Shown one piece after another: positions 25,214 to 34,550 of a DNA stretch of 36,067 bases. The position numbers and the translations under genes are program-made. How positions within the stretch are numbered: the first letter of the stretch is position 1; each line of letters starts with the position of its first letter. Below the pieces are notes generated by a model. That model had not been told where the DNA came from. It saw nothing but the letters and a program-made list of their open reading frames with translations, and ran no database searches. Source of the DNA: Polaromonas sp. (GTDB lineage Bacteria; Pseudomonadota; Gammaproteobacteria; Burkholderiales; Burkholderiaceae_C); assembly GCA_025363315.1 (NCBI GenBank), contig JANYED010000216.1, positions 1 through 36,067 of the forward strand, given 5' to 3'.

Positions 25214-28200
25214 ATGGCCAGCGTTGTTAAAACTTTAGCGTTCGGAGTCTTCAGCTTGCTGGCGATGCTGGTGTTATTGGCGGCGGGGCTGTGGTGGTGG
25301 GCTGGTAACGATGGCTCGCTGTCTAGCGCGCTGCGCTGGGCTGACAACTACGCACCACAGCTGACGAAGAGCTTGACCGTGCAAAATCCGAGCGGCTCTC
25401 TGCGCGCGGGCGGCCATGCAGACCGCATCACTTGGCAACAAGGTGGCTTGACTGTCGACGCGCGTGATGTGGCAATTGCCTGGCAACCTTGGGCCCTCAG
25501 CTCGCCAGCCTGGACATTGTCCGGCGTCACGCTCAAGCTTGACAGCATGCGGGCAGCCAGTGTGATGGTCGATGATCAGCAACCCAAAGCTGCAAATTCC
25601 GGGCCGCCAGAATCATTGCGCCTGCCTGTGCGTGTGGTGCTGGACGCGTTTGCCGTTGACCAACTGACGATCACCGGCGTTACCAGGTTCGACGGATCAG
25701 GGATCGCAGGCAGCTACAGCTTTGATGTGCAGCAGCATGCGCTGGCGGTGACACGTGCGACGGTTGCCAGCGGCAGCTACCGCGGCCGCGCCAGCCTCGC
25801 GGCTGACGCGCCCTTTGCACTGACGGCTGCGCTGGCAGGCACGGTGACAACAGCTCTACCCGACAGTCAAAAACCACTGTTACTGAGCTTTGAAGCCGCC
25901 GCCCGCGGCCCGTTGGCGGATTTGCAGACGCGAGCATCGCTTAAGATCATCAGTGCTATTAATAAAGTAGCGTCTACCCAGCCACATGCAAGCGCCACAG
26001 CCCGAATAACGCTTTGGTCAGCACAACCCATACCGCAGGCAGACGCCGTTTTTGAAAACCTGGACGCCGCCGCACTGTGGCCAAGCGCACCTCAAACTCT
26101 GCTGAGCGGCAACGCCAGCGTTTCACCTGCTACCAGCAGCATTACAACTTGGGCGCTGCAATTGCAGGCCGCTAATCGCCTGCCGGGCCCATGGGATAAA
26201 AACCGCTTGCCGCTTGAAAAATTGGTCACTTCGGCTGAATGGCGGGGTGGCGCGGTGTAGGTGAAATCACTCAATGCCAAACTGGGTGGCGGTGAGCTGG
26301 TTGCCAGTGGTCAACGTGTAGACAAGCAAAACGCGCAAGGGCAAACTTGGGCCTTTCAAGCAACCCTAAAAAACGTCAACCCGAATGCACTGCACAGCCA
26401 GTTGGCGGCGCTACCGCTTGAAGGCCGGGCCACGGGCAGTTGGGATGCGGCTCGTTCTGGCAGCACACTGGCTTTGACGACACTTGATTTGAGGAGCCGT
26501 GAAGCAGAACTTAGCGGTTCGTTATCCATCTTGCCTGCTCTACGTGGCGGCCAGGCTGATTTGAATTTGACAGCCCCTGGCCTGGTCGCCAAAATGGCGG
26601 GCGACTTACGCAAAACAGCGGGCAAAGGCGAGATGCTTGTTCGCGCACAAAACGCAGGCCTGGCGCTACGCTGGTTGCAACAACTGCCCGGTATGCCCGC
26701 TTCGGTGAAAGGCGCATCCGTCGCTGGCAGTGGTGATTTGCGCGCTACCTGGCAAGGCGGATGGCAAGACCCCTCAATGCAAGCACGTTTGAACATCCCG
26801 ACGCTGGACGTGACAGAGCAGTCCGGTCCGTCGGCAGCTACGCCCACGCTGCTGAAGTTCCAAACACTGGAAGCCGTCATCAACGGCAAGCTCAGCCAAG
26901 CCAGTATCACCGCCCATGGCAGGCTTGAGGCAGGACAGCGCCGCTACACCGCGCAAGCTGCGGCAGAGGGCGGTAAAAACAACACCGGCTGGCAGGGCTT
27001 GTTAAAACTGGCCTCACTGCGCGTAGAAGACCCTGCATTGAGCCCAGGCACGTGGCAGCTCGCCACACGCGGCGCAGTGCCTTTAAAGTGGACCGTAAAT
27101 CAAGGCAAAAGTGGCATTTTTGAAAGCGGCTCAGGCGAGGCTGTTTTGTCTGCGCCTGCCCAGGGCGCGCCCGCCGTCATCGCTTGGCAACCCGTGCGCT
27201 GGCAAGCGAGCCAGCTTTTTACCGCAGGCAAAGTCACTGGCCTGCCAATGGCGTGGATCGAGCTCATCACCGGACCACAAACGGCGGGTATTGGGCTAAC
27301 GGGAAACCTGGTGTTTGAAGGCGCATAGGACGCCAGGCTTGGCGAGACCCTGACGCTAACAGCCAGCTTGAACCGCAGCAGTGGTGACATCACCGTGCAA
27401 CCCGAAGGGACGTCCGGCTCGGCCGCACGCATAGCGGCGGGCGTGCGCCAGGCGCGATTGAGTCTGGACAGCATCGGAGATGCCGTCACGCTGGCCCTGC
27501 GCTGGGACAGCGAGCGTGCAGGCACCGTGGATGGGCAATTGAAGAGCCGCCTCGCCAAGTCACAGGCCCAAGGGTGGCATTGGCCCGCAGACGCACCGCT
27601 TGCAGGGCGGCTTTTAGCCCAACTACCACGCATCGGTGTGTGGTCGGCTCTGGCCCCGCCCGGCTGGCGCTTGCGCGGCTCACTGGGCGCCGATGTGGTG
27701 GTGAGCGGCACACGCGCCGCCCCACGACTGACAGGAGATTTGCAAGCCAATGATCTGGCGCTGCGCTCGGTGGTTGACGGCATTGAATTTGGCAACGGTA
27801 AGCTGCGCGCCAGGCTGGATGGCAGCCGCATGCGGATTAGCGAGTTCAACTTGCAGGGTGCGGGTGACAAGGGCATGGGCGGCACGTTGACTGCGCAGGG
27901 CGAAGCAGCGTGGGTCAATGGCCAGCCGTCGGTGAAGCTGGACGCGACGCTCGACCGCCTGCGCGCCAGCTTGCGAAGCGACCGGCAAATAACCCCGTCG
28001 GGCAAGCTGCAAGCGCTGCTGGCTGGCCAACAAACCGGCTTAACGGGCACATTGAAGGTTGATAAGGCGCGTTTTGTGTTGCCCGAAGAAGGTACGCCGC
28101 AGTTGGGCGACGACGTGCTGGTGCGCGGCGTGGTGGCAAGTGGCGCGGCCAAGTCGACAAAGCCAGGCGGTGCGCCCCGGCCAGCCGCGGCCAGCCCGCG

Positions 28201-28927
28201 AGCCGTCAAGCTCGACATTCAGTTTGATCTGGGCGAGGACCTGCGCGTGAGCGGCAAGGGCTTGACGACGCAATTGCGCGGCATGTTGGCCTTGACGGGC
28301 GAATCGTTAACCCAGCCGCGCCTGGTCGGCACTGTCAATACCTTTGCGGGCGGCTACCGCGCTTACGGCCAGCAGCTGGACGTTGAACGCGGCGTGCTGC
28401 GCTTTACCGGTCCGCTCGACAACCCCAGCCTGGATATTTTGGCCATCCGCCCTAACCTGGCGCAGGCCGGGCAGCGGGTCGGCGTGCAAATTTTGGGCAC
28501 CGCACTGCTGCCCCGAGTCAGCCTGTACGCCCAGCCGGATTTACCTGATGCCGAAAAGCTCTCGCTGCTTGTGCTGGGCCGCGCATCCGCCACAGGCGGT
28601 GGCGAGGCGGCTTTGTTGCAGCAAGCCGCTGTGGCTTTGCTGGGCAGCAAAACCGGCGGCATGTCAGGCGGCCTAACGGCAAGTTTGGGGCTGGACGAGC
28701 TGTCTTACCGCAGCGCCTTGAGCAAGGCAGATGGCACCACCAGCGAAGGCGCGGTCACGCTAGGCAAACGCTTTTCACGCAGCTTTTACGCCGCGTACGA
28801 GCGCAGCGTATCCGGCGCATTGGGCACACTGTTTGTGTTTTACGACCTGTCGCAACGCTTTACCATTCGCGCGCAAGCTGGGCAGCAAAGCGCGGTGGAC
28901 TTGATATTGACGATGCCATTTGACTAG
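25214..28927 (+). pseudogene. tamB: tamB (DUF490 translocation/assembly protein), interrupted by two amber codons
   Basis: The full-length reading (~1237 codons) has an N-terminal membrane anchor (FGVFSLLAMLVLLAAGLWWW), long beta-helical repeats and the C-terminal DUF490 region ending YERSVSGALGTLFVFYDLSQ. TamB spans the periplasm and works with TamA in outer-membrane protein or phospholipid delivery. In-frame TAG codons stand at 26258-26260 (GGAV-stop-VKSLNAKLGGG) and 27326-27328 (LVFEGA-stop-DARLGETL). Sequence on both sides stays in the same frame and homologous. The second position is tryptophan in relatives as I recall them (TGG to TAG). The ATG follows the tamA stop immediately. A weak repeat-like stretch occurs near 25950-25975. 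Confidence 0.85.
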
Positions 28928-28949
28928 CAGCTACCCGCCGGCCAGAGAA

Positions 28950-28955
28950 TACAAT
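28950..28955 (+). promoter_or_regulatory. Possible -10 box of tRNA-Arg
   Basis: TACAAT lies 11 bases before the tRNA start, a normal distance for a -10 box. No good -35 box is seen at the right spacing. It is between the tamB stop and the tRNA. Confidence 0.3.
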
Positions 28956-28966
28956 TGAATCCAATT

Positions 28967-29041
28967 GCCGCCATAGTTCAACGGATAGAACGAGTGCCTC
29001 CTAAGCGCTAGATACAGGTTCGATTCCTGTTGGTGGTACCA
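28967..29041 (+). tRNA. tRNA-Arg (anticodon CCT)
   Basis: The 75-base cloverleaf has acceptor arm GCCGCCA/TGGTGGT (two G-U pairs), a D-arm with GTTC/GAAC, anticodon loop CTCCTAA (anticodon CCT), T-arm ACAGG-TTCGATT-CCTGT and an encoded CCA end. It reads the rare AGG codon. It closely resembles the enterobacterial tRNA-Arg(CCT) in its anticodon and T-arm. Confidence 0.95.
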
Positions 29042-29056
29042 AGCCACTTCCCGCAA

Positions 29057-29119
29057 AATACTATTATTTTTATAGCTGCTTGCGCCCGTATTGATTGGGC
29101 TACAGGCCTAAACATACCT
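29057..29119 (+). repeat. Dispersed ~55-bp repeat, copy 6
   Basis: The cleanest copy: AATACTATTATTTTTATAGC, then TGCTTGCGCCCGTATTGATT, then GGGCTACAGGCC. It starts 16 bases after tRNA-Arg. The remainder of 29120-29268 holds no gene I can support; it should contain the promoter of the receptor gene. Confidence 0.8.
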
Positions 29120-29268
29120 GAAATCGGTTGACATCCGATTTTTGGCAACTTTCGCGGCCGACCGGTGCCAGCGCGCCGTGCAAAATGATAGTTTGGACAC
29201 TCTGATGGGTTGGCTGGCAGTCAAGCCGTGCCAGCATACAAGCGATAAAAACAATCAAGGACAAAACC

Positions 29269-30324
29269 ATGAAAGCCACAGGAGCCACAGAAGCCACAGA
29301 AGCCACAGAAGCCACAAGAGCCATGCGAGACCTGCGTTCCAGGCAATGCAGCACACGACGTTTTATTTTTCAAGCGCTGCTGATTGCCAGCGCGTGCATC
29401 AGCACAGCTGCAACGGCTGTGGCCGACACCTATCCCAGCAAGCCAGTGCGCATCATCGTGCCTTATGGCACCGGCGGCGGGTCTGACACGCTGGCGCGGC
29501 AGCTGGGGGTTAGCCTGCAGCAAATGTGGGGGCAAGGCGTATCGGTCGATAACCGGGCCGGCGCGTCGGGCAATATTGGCTCTGAAGCGGTAGTGCGGTC
29601 ACCGGCCGACGGCTACACGCTGCTGCTTCAAAACAGCACCATGGTCGCCAACATGGGCCTGGGGGTCAAACTCAATTACGACCCCGAAAAAGACCTGACC
29701 CCGATCATGCTGCTGGGTATCACACCGATAGCACTGGTGGCCCACCCCAGCCTGAATGTCAAGACCCTCAAGCAGTTGCAAGACTATGCCAAGGCCAACC
29801 CGGGCAAGCTGAGTTACGGCTCATGCGGTATCGGCACGCCCATGCATTTTGTGATGGAGCTGGTTAAACAAAAAACCAGCCTCGACGCGGTGCACGCGGG
29901 CTACAAAGGCTGCGCTCCAGCCCTGACCGACGTGGTGGGTGGGCAAATTCCACTCGCATCGCTCAGTGCCAATCTGGTAGCCAGCTACGCCAAGGCTGGC
30001 AAGTTGAACGTGATTGGCGTGGCCAATCAAAAGCGCTATACGCTCATGCCCGATGCCGCCACGATGGAAGAGCAAGGCGTCAAGCCGCTGGACTTGTCGA
30101 CCTGGTACGCCCTGATGGGGCCAGCCAATCTGCCTGCCGAGGTGGTGGCCAAAATCACTGCGGATGTGCGTAAAGTGCTGGCCGATGCCATCGTTCAAGA
30201 GCGTTTGTCAAACGCGGGGGTTGAAACGCAAGTCGGCACCAGCGCAGACCTGGTCAAGCTCATCCGTTCTGACAAATTGCGTTTTGAGCAACTGGCCAGG
30301 TCGGCCAATATCAAGGCTGAATGA
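29269..30324 (+). CDS. Bug/TctC-family periplasmic solute-binding protein
   Basis: The 351-residue protein has the Bug-family pattern: [20 protein letters not shown], then [37 protein letters not shown] and [13 protein letters not shown]. Members bind carboxylates or other small organic molecules for uptake or sensing; the ligand here is unknown and no transporter genes adjoin. The ATG at 29269 has AAGGA upstream. The first ~30 residues are odd: an (ATE)n tandem repeat precedes the signal peptide ([23 protein letters not shown]). A second ATG after the repeat (MRDLRSRQ) may be the true start, giving a normal-length signal peptide. Confidence 0.88.
   Translation: MKATGATEATEATEATRAMRDLRSRQCSTRRFIFQALLIASACISTAATAVADTYPSKPVRIIVPYGTGGGSDTLARQLGVSLQQMWGQGVSVDNRAGASGNIGSEAVVRSPADGYTLLLQNSTMVANMGLGVKLNYDPEKDLTPIMLLGITPIALVAHPSLNVKTLKQLQDYAKANPGKLSYGSCGIGTPMHFVMELVKQKTSLDAVHAGYKGCAPALTDVVGGQIPLASLSANLVASYAKAGKLNVIGVANQKRYTLMPDAATMEEQGVKPLDLSTWYALMGPANLPAEVVAKITADVRKVLADAIVQERLSNAGVETQVGTSADLVKLIRSDKLRFEQLARSANIKAE
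29275..29318 (+). repeat. Coding nonamer repeat (GCCACAGAA) at receptor N-terminus
   Basis: Five GCCACA units with GGA, GAA, GAA, GAA and AGA between them encode [15 protein letters not shown]. The array lies between two possible ATG starts. Unit gain or loss would keep the frame. Confidence 0.8.
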
Positions 30325-30394
30325 GGCACACTGCGGCGTCTCGGCCCTTAGCGAGGGGCTTGCCTACAATTGCGCCCATTCTAGGAACTTAAAA

Positions 30395-30967
30395 ATGAGC
30401 ATCAAAAGCGACAAATGGATACGCCGTATGGCAGAAACCACCGGCATGATCGAGCCTTTTGAGCCAGGGCAGATCCGCCAGGCCGATGGCAAAAAAATCA
30501 TCAGTTACGGCACATCTAGCTACGGCTACGACATTCGCTGTGCACCCGAGTTCAAGGTGTTTACCAACATCCACAGCACGGTAGTGGACCCGAAGAATTT
30601 TGACGAAAAAAGCTTTGTTGATTTTTCAGGCGACAGCTGCATCATTCCGCCTAACAGCTTTGCGCTGGCGCGTACGCTGGAATACTTTCGCATCCCGCGC
30701 AACGTGCTGACCATTTGCCTGGGCAAAAGCACCTACGCGCGCTGCGGCATCATCGTCAACGTGACCCCTTTTGAGCCTGAATGGGAAGGCTACGTAACGC
30801 TGGAATTTTCAAACACCACGCCGCTGCCCGCCAAGATCTATGCAGGCGAAGGCTGCGCACAGGTGCTGTTTTTTGAAAGTGACAAAGACGACGTATGCGA
30901 GACCTCATACAAGGACCGGGGCGGCAAGTACCAGGGCCAGGTTGGGGTGACGTTGCCGAAGGCCTGA
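30395..30967 (+). CDS. dcd: dCTP deaminase
   Basis: The 190-residue protein begins [20 protein letters not shown] and carries the Dcd core: [52 protein letters not shown], then [10 protein letters not shown] with the catalytic glutamate. It deaminates dCTP to dUTP for dTTP synthesis in the cytoplasm. Length is as expected. The ATG at 30395 is the family start; the frame is open upstream but overlaps the receptor gene out of phase. TACAAT at about 30365 could be a -10 box. Confidence 0.95.
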   Translation: MSIKSDKWIRRMAETTGMIEPFEPGQIRQADGKKIISYGTSSYGYDIRCAPEFKVFTNIHSTVVDPKNFDEKSFVDFSGDSCIIPPNSFALARTLEYFRIPRNVLTICLGKSTYARCGIIVNVTPFEPEWEGYVTLEFSNTTPLPAKIYAGEGCAQVLFFESDKDDVCETSYKDRGGKYQGQVGVTLPKA

Positions 30968-31091
30968 CGTTGTCCGTCGCTAGGCAAATTCGCCATCTTC
31001 CTACAACCAGACTCGGCAAACGCTGAATGGCAAATAAATCGCCCGGGCTAGCATCAAGTTACAACCGCAGTGAACTTGAGGAGCCCTCGCC

Positions 31092-31409
31092 ATGTTTTCA
31101 GACCACCTTCAAAAAATTGACCAAGCCTCTGGAAAGACGCTGTTATTGATTGCCGGCGGATTGGTGATTATTTGTCAGTTGGTGGCCCTCGTGCTGGTAT
31201 CGCAAGGGCAGGTTGAAAAAGCTCAGGCGCGTGAAAATAATCAGGCAAATCAACGTTCGGCGACGGCCTGGTGCTTTGAAACCAGCCACGGCACTGAGTT
31301 AAGGAGCTGTGCAACCCTCGCGCCTGCGTCCGCAGCCACGCCAGATGCGATGCCAGCCACCACGCCAACCGAAGAATACCTGCCCGTAATCGCCGCCAGA
31401 CGCAATTGA
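31092..31409 (+). CDS. Small single-pass membrane protein of unknown function
   Basis: The 105-residue protein has one hydrophobic stretch (TLLLIAGGLVIICQLVALVL) near the N-terminus and a polar tail with two cysteines (AWCFETSHG, RSCATLAP) that may face the periplasm. A strong ribosome site (GAGGAG) precedes the ATG at 31092. The family is not recognised. Confidence 0.7.
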   Translation: MFSDHLQKIDQASGKTLLLIAGGLVIICQLVALVLVSQGQVEKAQARENNQANQRSATAWCFETSHGTELRSCATLAPASAATPDAMPATTPTEEYLPVIAARRN

Positions 31410-31434
31410 TGCGTCAGCGTTGAACGGTCCCCGC

Positions 31435-31500
31435 CTGTACTTGCACTTGCACTTGCACTTGCACTTGTACTTGTACTTGTACTTGCACTTCCATTTGCAC
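31435..31500. repeat. Hexanucleotide tandem repeat (TTGCAC/TTGTAC)
   Basis: Eleven hexamers run in register: CTGTAC, TTGCAC four times, TTGTAC three times, TTGCAC, TTCCAT, TTGCAC. It is intergenic between two small membrane-protein genes. A reverse-strand open frame through it encodes only low-complexity Ser/Thr/Ala and is not taken as a gene. Confidence 0.9.
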
Positions 31501-31555
31501 CGCTCCTTTCACTTCCACTTGCGCCTGCCGTAGGGCCACGGTTAGCATTGGCGGC

Positions 31556-31768
31556 ATGAAACTGCTGCGTATTTACCAGCCGCGCAACCCCTTGTTCTGG
31601 TTGACGATGGCGTTGAATGTGCTGTCCTATGCGCTGGCGTGGATTGCACAAAACCGCGCGCTCAATACGCTGGGCATGTTACTGGTGGGCGGCTTTGCGT
31701 TGAGCAACGCGGTACTGGGCATGTGGTTGATGTGGCGGCTGATGAAAACGCCAGCCACTGACAAGTAA
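31556..31768 (+). CDS. Small two-segment membrane protein of unknown function
   Basis: The 70-residue protein has two hydrophobic stretches (LFWLTMALNVLSYALAWIAQ and LGMLLVGGFALSNAVLGMWL) and a basic N-terminus (MKLLRIYQPRNP). Composition and frame fit a genuine small membrane protein. No strong ribosome site is evident. It is convergent with pcp. The family is not recognised. Confidence 0.65.
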   Translation: MKLLRIYQPRNPLFWLTMALNVLSYALAWIAQNRALNTLGMLLVGGFALSNAVLGMWLMWRLMKTPATDK

Positions 31769-31785
31769 AACATCCGCGCCAGCCA

Positions 31786-32460
31786 TCAGTGCAGGGCGCC
31801 CGCGCCGACCGCAGCATCCTGTCCGGTGGTCAACGCGCAACTTACCGCCAACTGCAGCCCGCGCACCATGTCTGCCAGCGCCATGCACGGCAGTCCCTGC
31901 CCTGGCAAATAAGGCACATGTATGAAGCCTCCCCTTGGCTTGCGGCCGCCGTGCAGGCTGCGCTGCTTTTTCAGCGCACGCATCAATACATAGAACAAGT
32001 GGTTGCATACAAACGTGCCCGCGCTTTGCGACACCTCCGCGGCAATGCCAGCAGCGATAAGCGACTGCCATATTGCCTTGATCGGTAACGTGCTGAAGTA
32101 AGCGTCCGGGCCGGTGGGAACCACCCACACATCCACCGGCTGCGCGCCGGCGTTGTCTGCAATTCTTGCGTCATCAACATTGATGGCAATGCGCTCGAGC
32201 GACAACCCGCCTCGCCCACCCGCCAAACCCACGCACACCACAAGCGCGGGCTTGTGCAGGCGCATCAGCTTGAGCAAAATGCGGCCCGAGCCCTCAAAAG
32301 TAGTAGGCAGCTGTGCAGCGACCACACGGTGGCCGTGGATCACCGTATCGTGCAAATCTTGTACCGCCAGCCAGCTGGGGTTGACAGCGTCGCCACCAAA
32401 AGCATCAAAGCCCGTCATCAGAACGGTGGGCAGTGAAACTGGCGTAGCGGAGCTCGGCAT
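31786..32460 (-). CDS. pcp: Pyroglutamyl-peptidase I
   Basis: The 224-residue cysteine peptidase has the C15 family signature: LMTGFDAFGGDAVNPSW at the N-terminus, Glu89 in LERIAINV, catalytic Cys152 in GTFVCNHLFY and His181 in GGFIHVPYLP. It removes N-terminal pyroglutamate from peptides in the cytoplasm. Length is normal. The ATG at 32460 is used. No operon partner is evident; the next gene upstream on this strand ends 53 bases away. Confidence 0.93.
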   Translation of the reverse strand: MPSSATPVSLPTVLMTGFDAFGGDAVNPSWLAVQDLHDTVIHGHRVVAAQLPTTFEGSGRILLKLMRLHKPALVVCVGLAGGRGGLSLERIAINVDDARIADNAGAQPVDVWVVPTGPDAYFSTLPIKAIWQSLIAAGIAAEVSQSAGTFVCNHLFYVLMRALKKQRSLHGGRKPRGGFIHVPYLPGQGLPCMALADMVRGLQLAVSCALTTGQDAAVGAGALH

Positions 32461-32513
32461 GACTCTATTGTGCGATGCCCGCCAGCCAACGTATTTGCGG
32501 AGTTCGTCCCAAC

Positions 32514-33194
32514 TTAGTTTTTAAGCATTTCGCCGGTTTTACCGTCAAACTTTACGGTGCGCACCCGGCCGTTTTGCCCCGGGAAACCATCAAACACTGC
32601 GCGCACCAGGTAAGGCACCAGCGTGGCTAAATCCTCGTTGTCACCTTCATACACAGCGCGTGACTCAAACACTGCGCGCGGCTTGCCTGGCGTACCGCCT
32701 TGCGAGTCCAGCAGGCGCAAACGCAGGTTGCTGACCTGCACCGTACGATTAATGATGCGGTCTCCCACATAGCGTGACCCAAACTGGTCGGGCGCCCAAA
32801 AGCCGCCAAACACGTTGCCGGCGCCGTCGCGGTACGGTGGGTGATAAACATAATTGTCGCGGTAAATCGCCTCGCGAAACTGCTTGTTGCGTGTGCCATT
32901 GCCTGTGACGATGTCAACTTGAATGCGGCCCACCTGACCAGGAGTGACGCGCTTCATGCCAAGTCTTTCCAGCTCTGCCTGTACCCTGCCCTCGTAGGCT
33001 TGTTGCTCAAGATCGTTCAGCGCATCAACCGGCCGAATGAAGCTGAAACCAGCACCCACCGCGTCAGCAGGCCACTGGTTAAAGCTGGTCACCTTGGCGG
33101 TAATAGGGCTGGCGCAGGCCGCCAGCACTGCCAAAACCAGCGCCAAGATGCCGCTCCAGCCCAGCCGCCGAAAAGTATCGTTTTTGATTTGCAT
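32514..33194 (-). CDS. DUF4136 lipoprotein
   Basis: The 226-residue protein begins MQIKNDTFRRLGWSGILALV with a lipoprotein signal and lipobox LAAC, so the mature protein is membrane-anchored at that cysteine. The body matches DUF4136: FSFIRPVDALNDLEQQAYEG, ERLGMKRV, ESRAVYEGDNEDLATLVPYL. It is probably periplasmic, of unknown role. The ATG at 33194 is preferred over an in-frame upstream start because the lipoprotein signal begins there. Confidence 0.85.
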   Translation of the reverse strand: MQIKNDTFRRLGWSGILALVLAVLAACASPITAKVTSFNQWPADAVGAGFSFIRPVDALNDLEQQAYEGRVQAELERLGMKRVTPGQVGRIQVDIVTGNGTRNKQFREAIYRDNYVYHPPYRDGAGNVFGGFWAPDQFGSRYVGDRIINRTVQVSNLRLRLLDSQGGTPGKPRAVFESRAVYEGDNEDLATLVPYLVRAVFDGFPGQNGRVRTVKFDGKTGEMLKN

Positions 33195-33326
33195 AAGTGG
33201 TTGACCGACTTTGCCTGCGTTTTGTTCCGCACACCCTGGCACAGTCAAGTAAAGTCAGCTTATTGGCTGACAGATACAGTGCAGGTGCAGCAAACAATAA
33301 CTTAACACAACCACAAAGGAGCCAAC

Positions 33327-34220
33327 ATGAAATGGGAAGGCAATCGCGAATCCAGCAACGTTGAAGACCGACGTGACGAGGGTGGTGGTTCGGGCGGCAG
33401 CCCGGGTGGTGGGCTAATGGGTGGCCGCAGCATCGGTATCGGCACGATTGTGGTGGCGCTGCTGGGCGGTTGGGCCTTTGGCATCAACCCCATCACCATT
33501 CTTAATGTGCTGAGCGGCGGCGCGCCGCCAGCGCAGGTACAGCAACAAAGCCCGGTACAGCGCACACCCGCAGACGACCGCATGGGCAAGTTTGTGGCGA
33601 CGGTACTGGCTGATACTGAAGACGTGTGGAAGGATGTGTTTACCAAAGGCGGCGCGACGTACAAAGAACCGCGTCTGGTCATGTTCAGGGGCAGCACCGG
33701 CACTGGCGGCTGCGGCACCGGCGAATCCGCCATGGGGCCTTTTTACTGCCCAGCTGATCAAAAGGTTTATATCGACTTGGCCTTTTATGAAACGCTGACC
33801 AAGCGCCTGGGCGCGCCGGGTGACTTTGCGCAGGCCTATGTGATAGCCCATGAAGTCGGCCACCACGTGCAAAACCTGCTGGGCATCAGCGGCAAGATGG
33901 ACCAGATGCGCAGCCGCGTTAGCAAGACCGAATACAACGCCCTGAGCGTCAAGCTTGAACTGCAGGCGGATTGCTTTGCAGGCGTATGGGCCTACCGCGC
34001 GCAAAGCCAGCGACAAATTTTGCAGCAAGGCGATGTGGAAGAAGCCATGAACGCAGCAGCGAAAATTGGCGATGATGCACTGCAACGCGCCAGCGGCGGC
34101 GCCGTGGTACCCGAAAGCTTCACCCACGGCACCAGCGCGCAACGACAGAAGTGGTTTGACACGGGGCTGAAATCCGGCAGTGTGAAGGCTTGCGATACGT
34201 TTGGCGGAAAAGGCGTTTAG
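33327..34220 (+). CDS. Neutral zinc metallopeptidase, YpfJ family
   Basis: The 297-residue protein begins MKWEGNRESSNVEDRRDEGG, a Gly-rich N-terminus, then a single membrane segment (IGIGTIVVALLGGWAFGI). The catalytic domain has HEVGHH (His175, Glu176, His179) and a probable third ligand Glu211 in ELQADCFAGVWA. CGTGESAMGPFYCPADQKVY is also conserved in the family. It is likely anchored in the inner membrane; the substrate is unknown. The ATG at 33327 has AAAGGAG. A strong terminator follows. Confidence 0.93.
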   Translation: MKWEGNRESSNVEDRRDEGGGSGGSPGGGLMGGRSIGIGTIVVALLGGWAFGINPITILNVLSGGAPPAQVQQQSPVQRTPADDRMGKFVATVLADTEDVWKDVFTKGGATYKEPRLVMFRGSTGTGGCGTGESAMGPFYCPADQKVYIDLAFYETLTKRLGAPGDFAQAYVIAHEVGHHVQNLLGISGKMDQMRSRVSKTEYNALSVKLELQADCFAGVWAYRAQSQRQILQQGDVEEAMNAAAKIGDDALQRASGGAVVPESFTHGTSAQRQKWFDTGLKSGSVKACDTFGGKGV

Positions 34221-34248
34221 GGCTGTGAAAAGCTAAGCAATTTGCATG

Positions 34249-34285
34249 AAAAAAAGCCCCTAAAAACAACTTTAGGGGCTTTTTA
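34249..34285. terminator. Strong intrinsic terminator after the zinc peptidase gene
   Basis: AAAAAGCCCCTAAA pairs perfectly with TTTAGGGGCTTTTT across a 6-base loop, with A-runs and T-runs on the outside, so it can act in both directions. Confidence 0.9.
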
Positions 34286-34287
34286 TT

Positions 34288-34336
34288 TGGTGCCGGAGAG
34301 ATGAATCGAACACCCGACCTTCTCATTACGAATGGG
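34288..34336 (-). tRNA. 3' fragment of a tRNA-Thr(CGT), possible attachment site
   Basis: The minus strand reads a tRNA from the anticodon loop onward: TTCGTAA loop with anticodon CGT, TGAGAAGGTCG, GTGTTCGATTC, CTCCGGCACCA. The 5' half (D-arm and 5' acceptor strand) is missing and replaced by unrelated DNA. A full tRNA-Thr(CGT) with similar anticodon loop and 3' end, but a different T-arm, lies 215 bases to the right in the same orientation. Duplicated 3' tRNA ends are typical att sites of integrated elements. Not a functional tRNA. Confidence 0.7.
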
Positions 34337-34504
34337 TTTTTGACTGTTTTGAACACCATTTTGCAATGCTGCACAACAGGTTTGCTCAGCGGAAACTACA
34401 CATTGCAACGTTGGACAACAACGCTAGAAATTGCCATGGTGTGTGACGCCAATGTGGCGCGGTTTCCTGGGCGATTTGTCGGTGGCTGAACGGGAAACAG
34501 ACAT

Positions 34505-34541
34505 AAAAAAAGGTCGTCTAGGGTGTCCCAAACGACCTTTT
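34505..34541 (-). terminator. Intrinsic terminator of tRNA-Thr
   Basis: AAAAGGTCGT (34508-34517) pairs with ACGACCTTTT (34532-34541), and the minus strand ends in seven T. It lies 10 bases past the 3' end of tRNA-Thr. Between it and the tRNA fragment (34337-34504) I see no gene. Confidence 0.8.
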
Positions 34542-34550
34542 CTGAATTCT

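Noticed and set aside
25940..25985. A further in-frame repeat copy in tamB
   Set aside because: Only the left half (GTGCTATTAATAAAGTAGC) resembles the consensus and the right half does not match, so it is not counted.
27100..28218. A 372-codon minus-strand open frame
   Set aside because: It lies wholly inside tamB on the other strand and has no recognisable domain, with skewed Ser/Pro/Arg content.
23374..28927. Genome-wide reassignment of TAG to an amino acid
   Set aside because: TAG is the natural final stop of the genes ending at 15021, 21248, 23326, 28927 and 34220, so a general recoding does not fit.
31250..31651. Minus-strand open frame with Ser-Thr/Ser-Ala repeats
   Set aside because: The repeat peptide is just the translation of the intergenic hexamer array, and the frame overlaps two better-supported small genes.
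33414..34142. A 242-codon minus-strand open frame
   Set aside because: It is antisense to the zinc metallopeptidase gene and shows no family signature.
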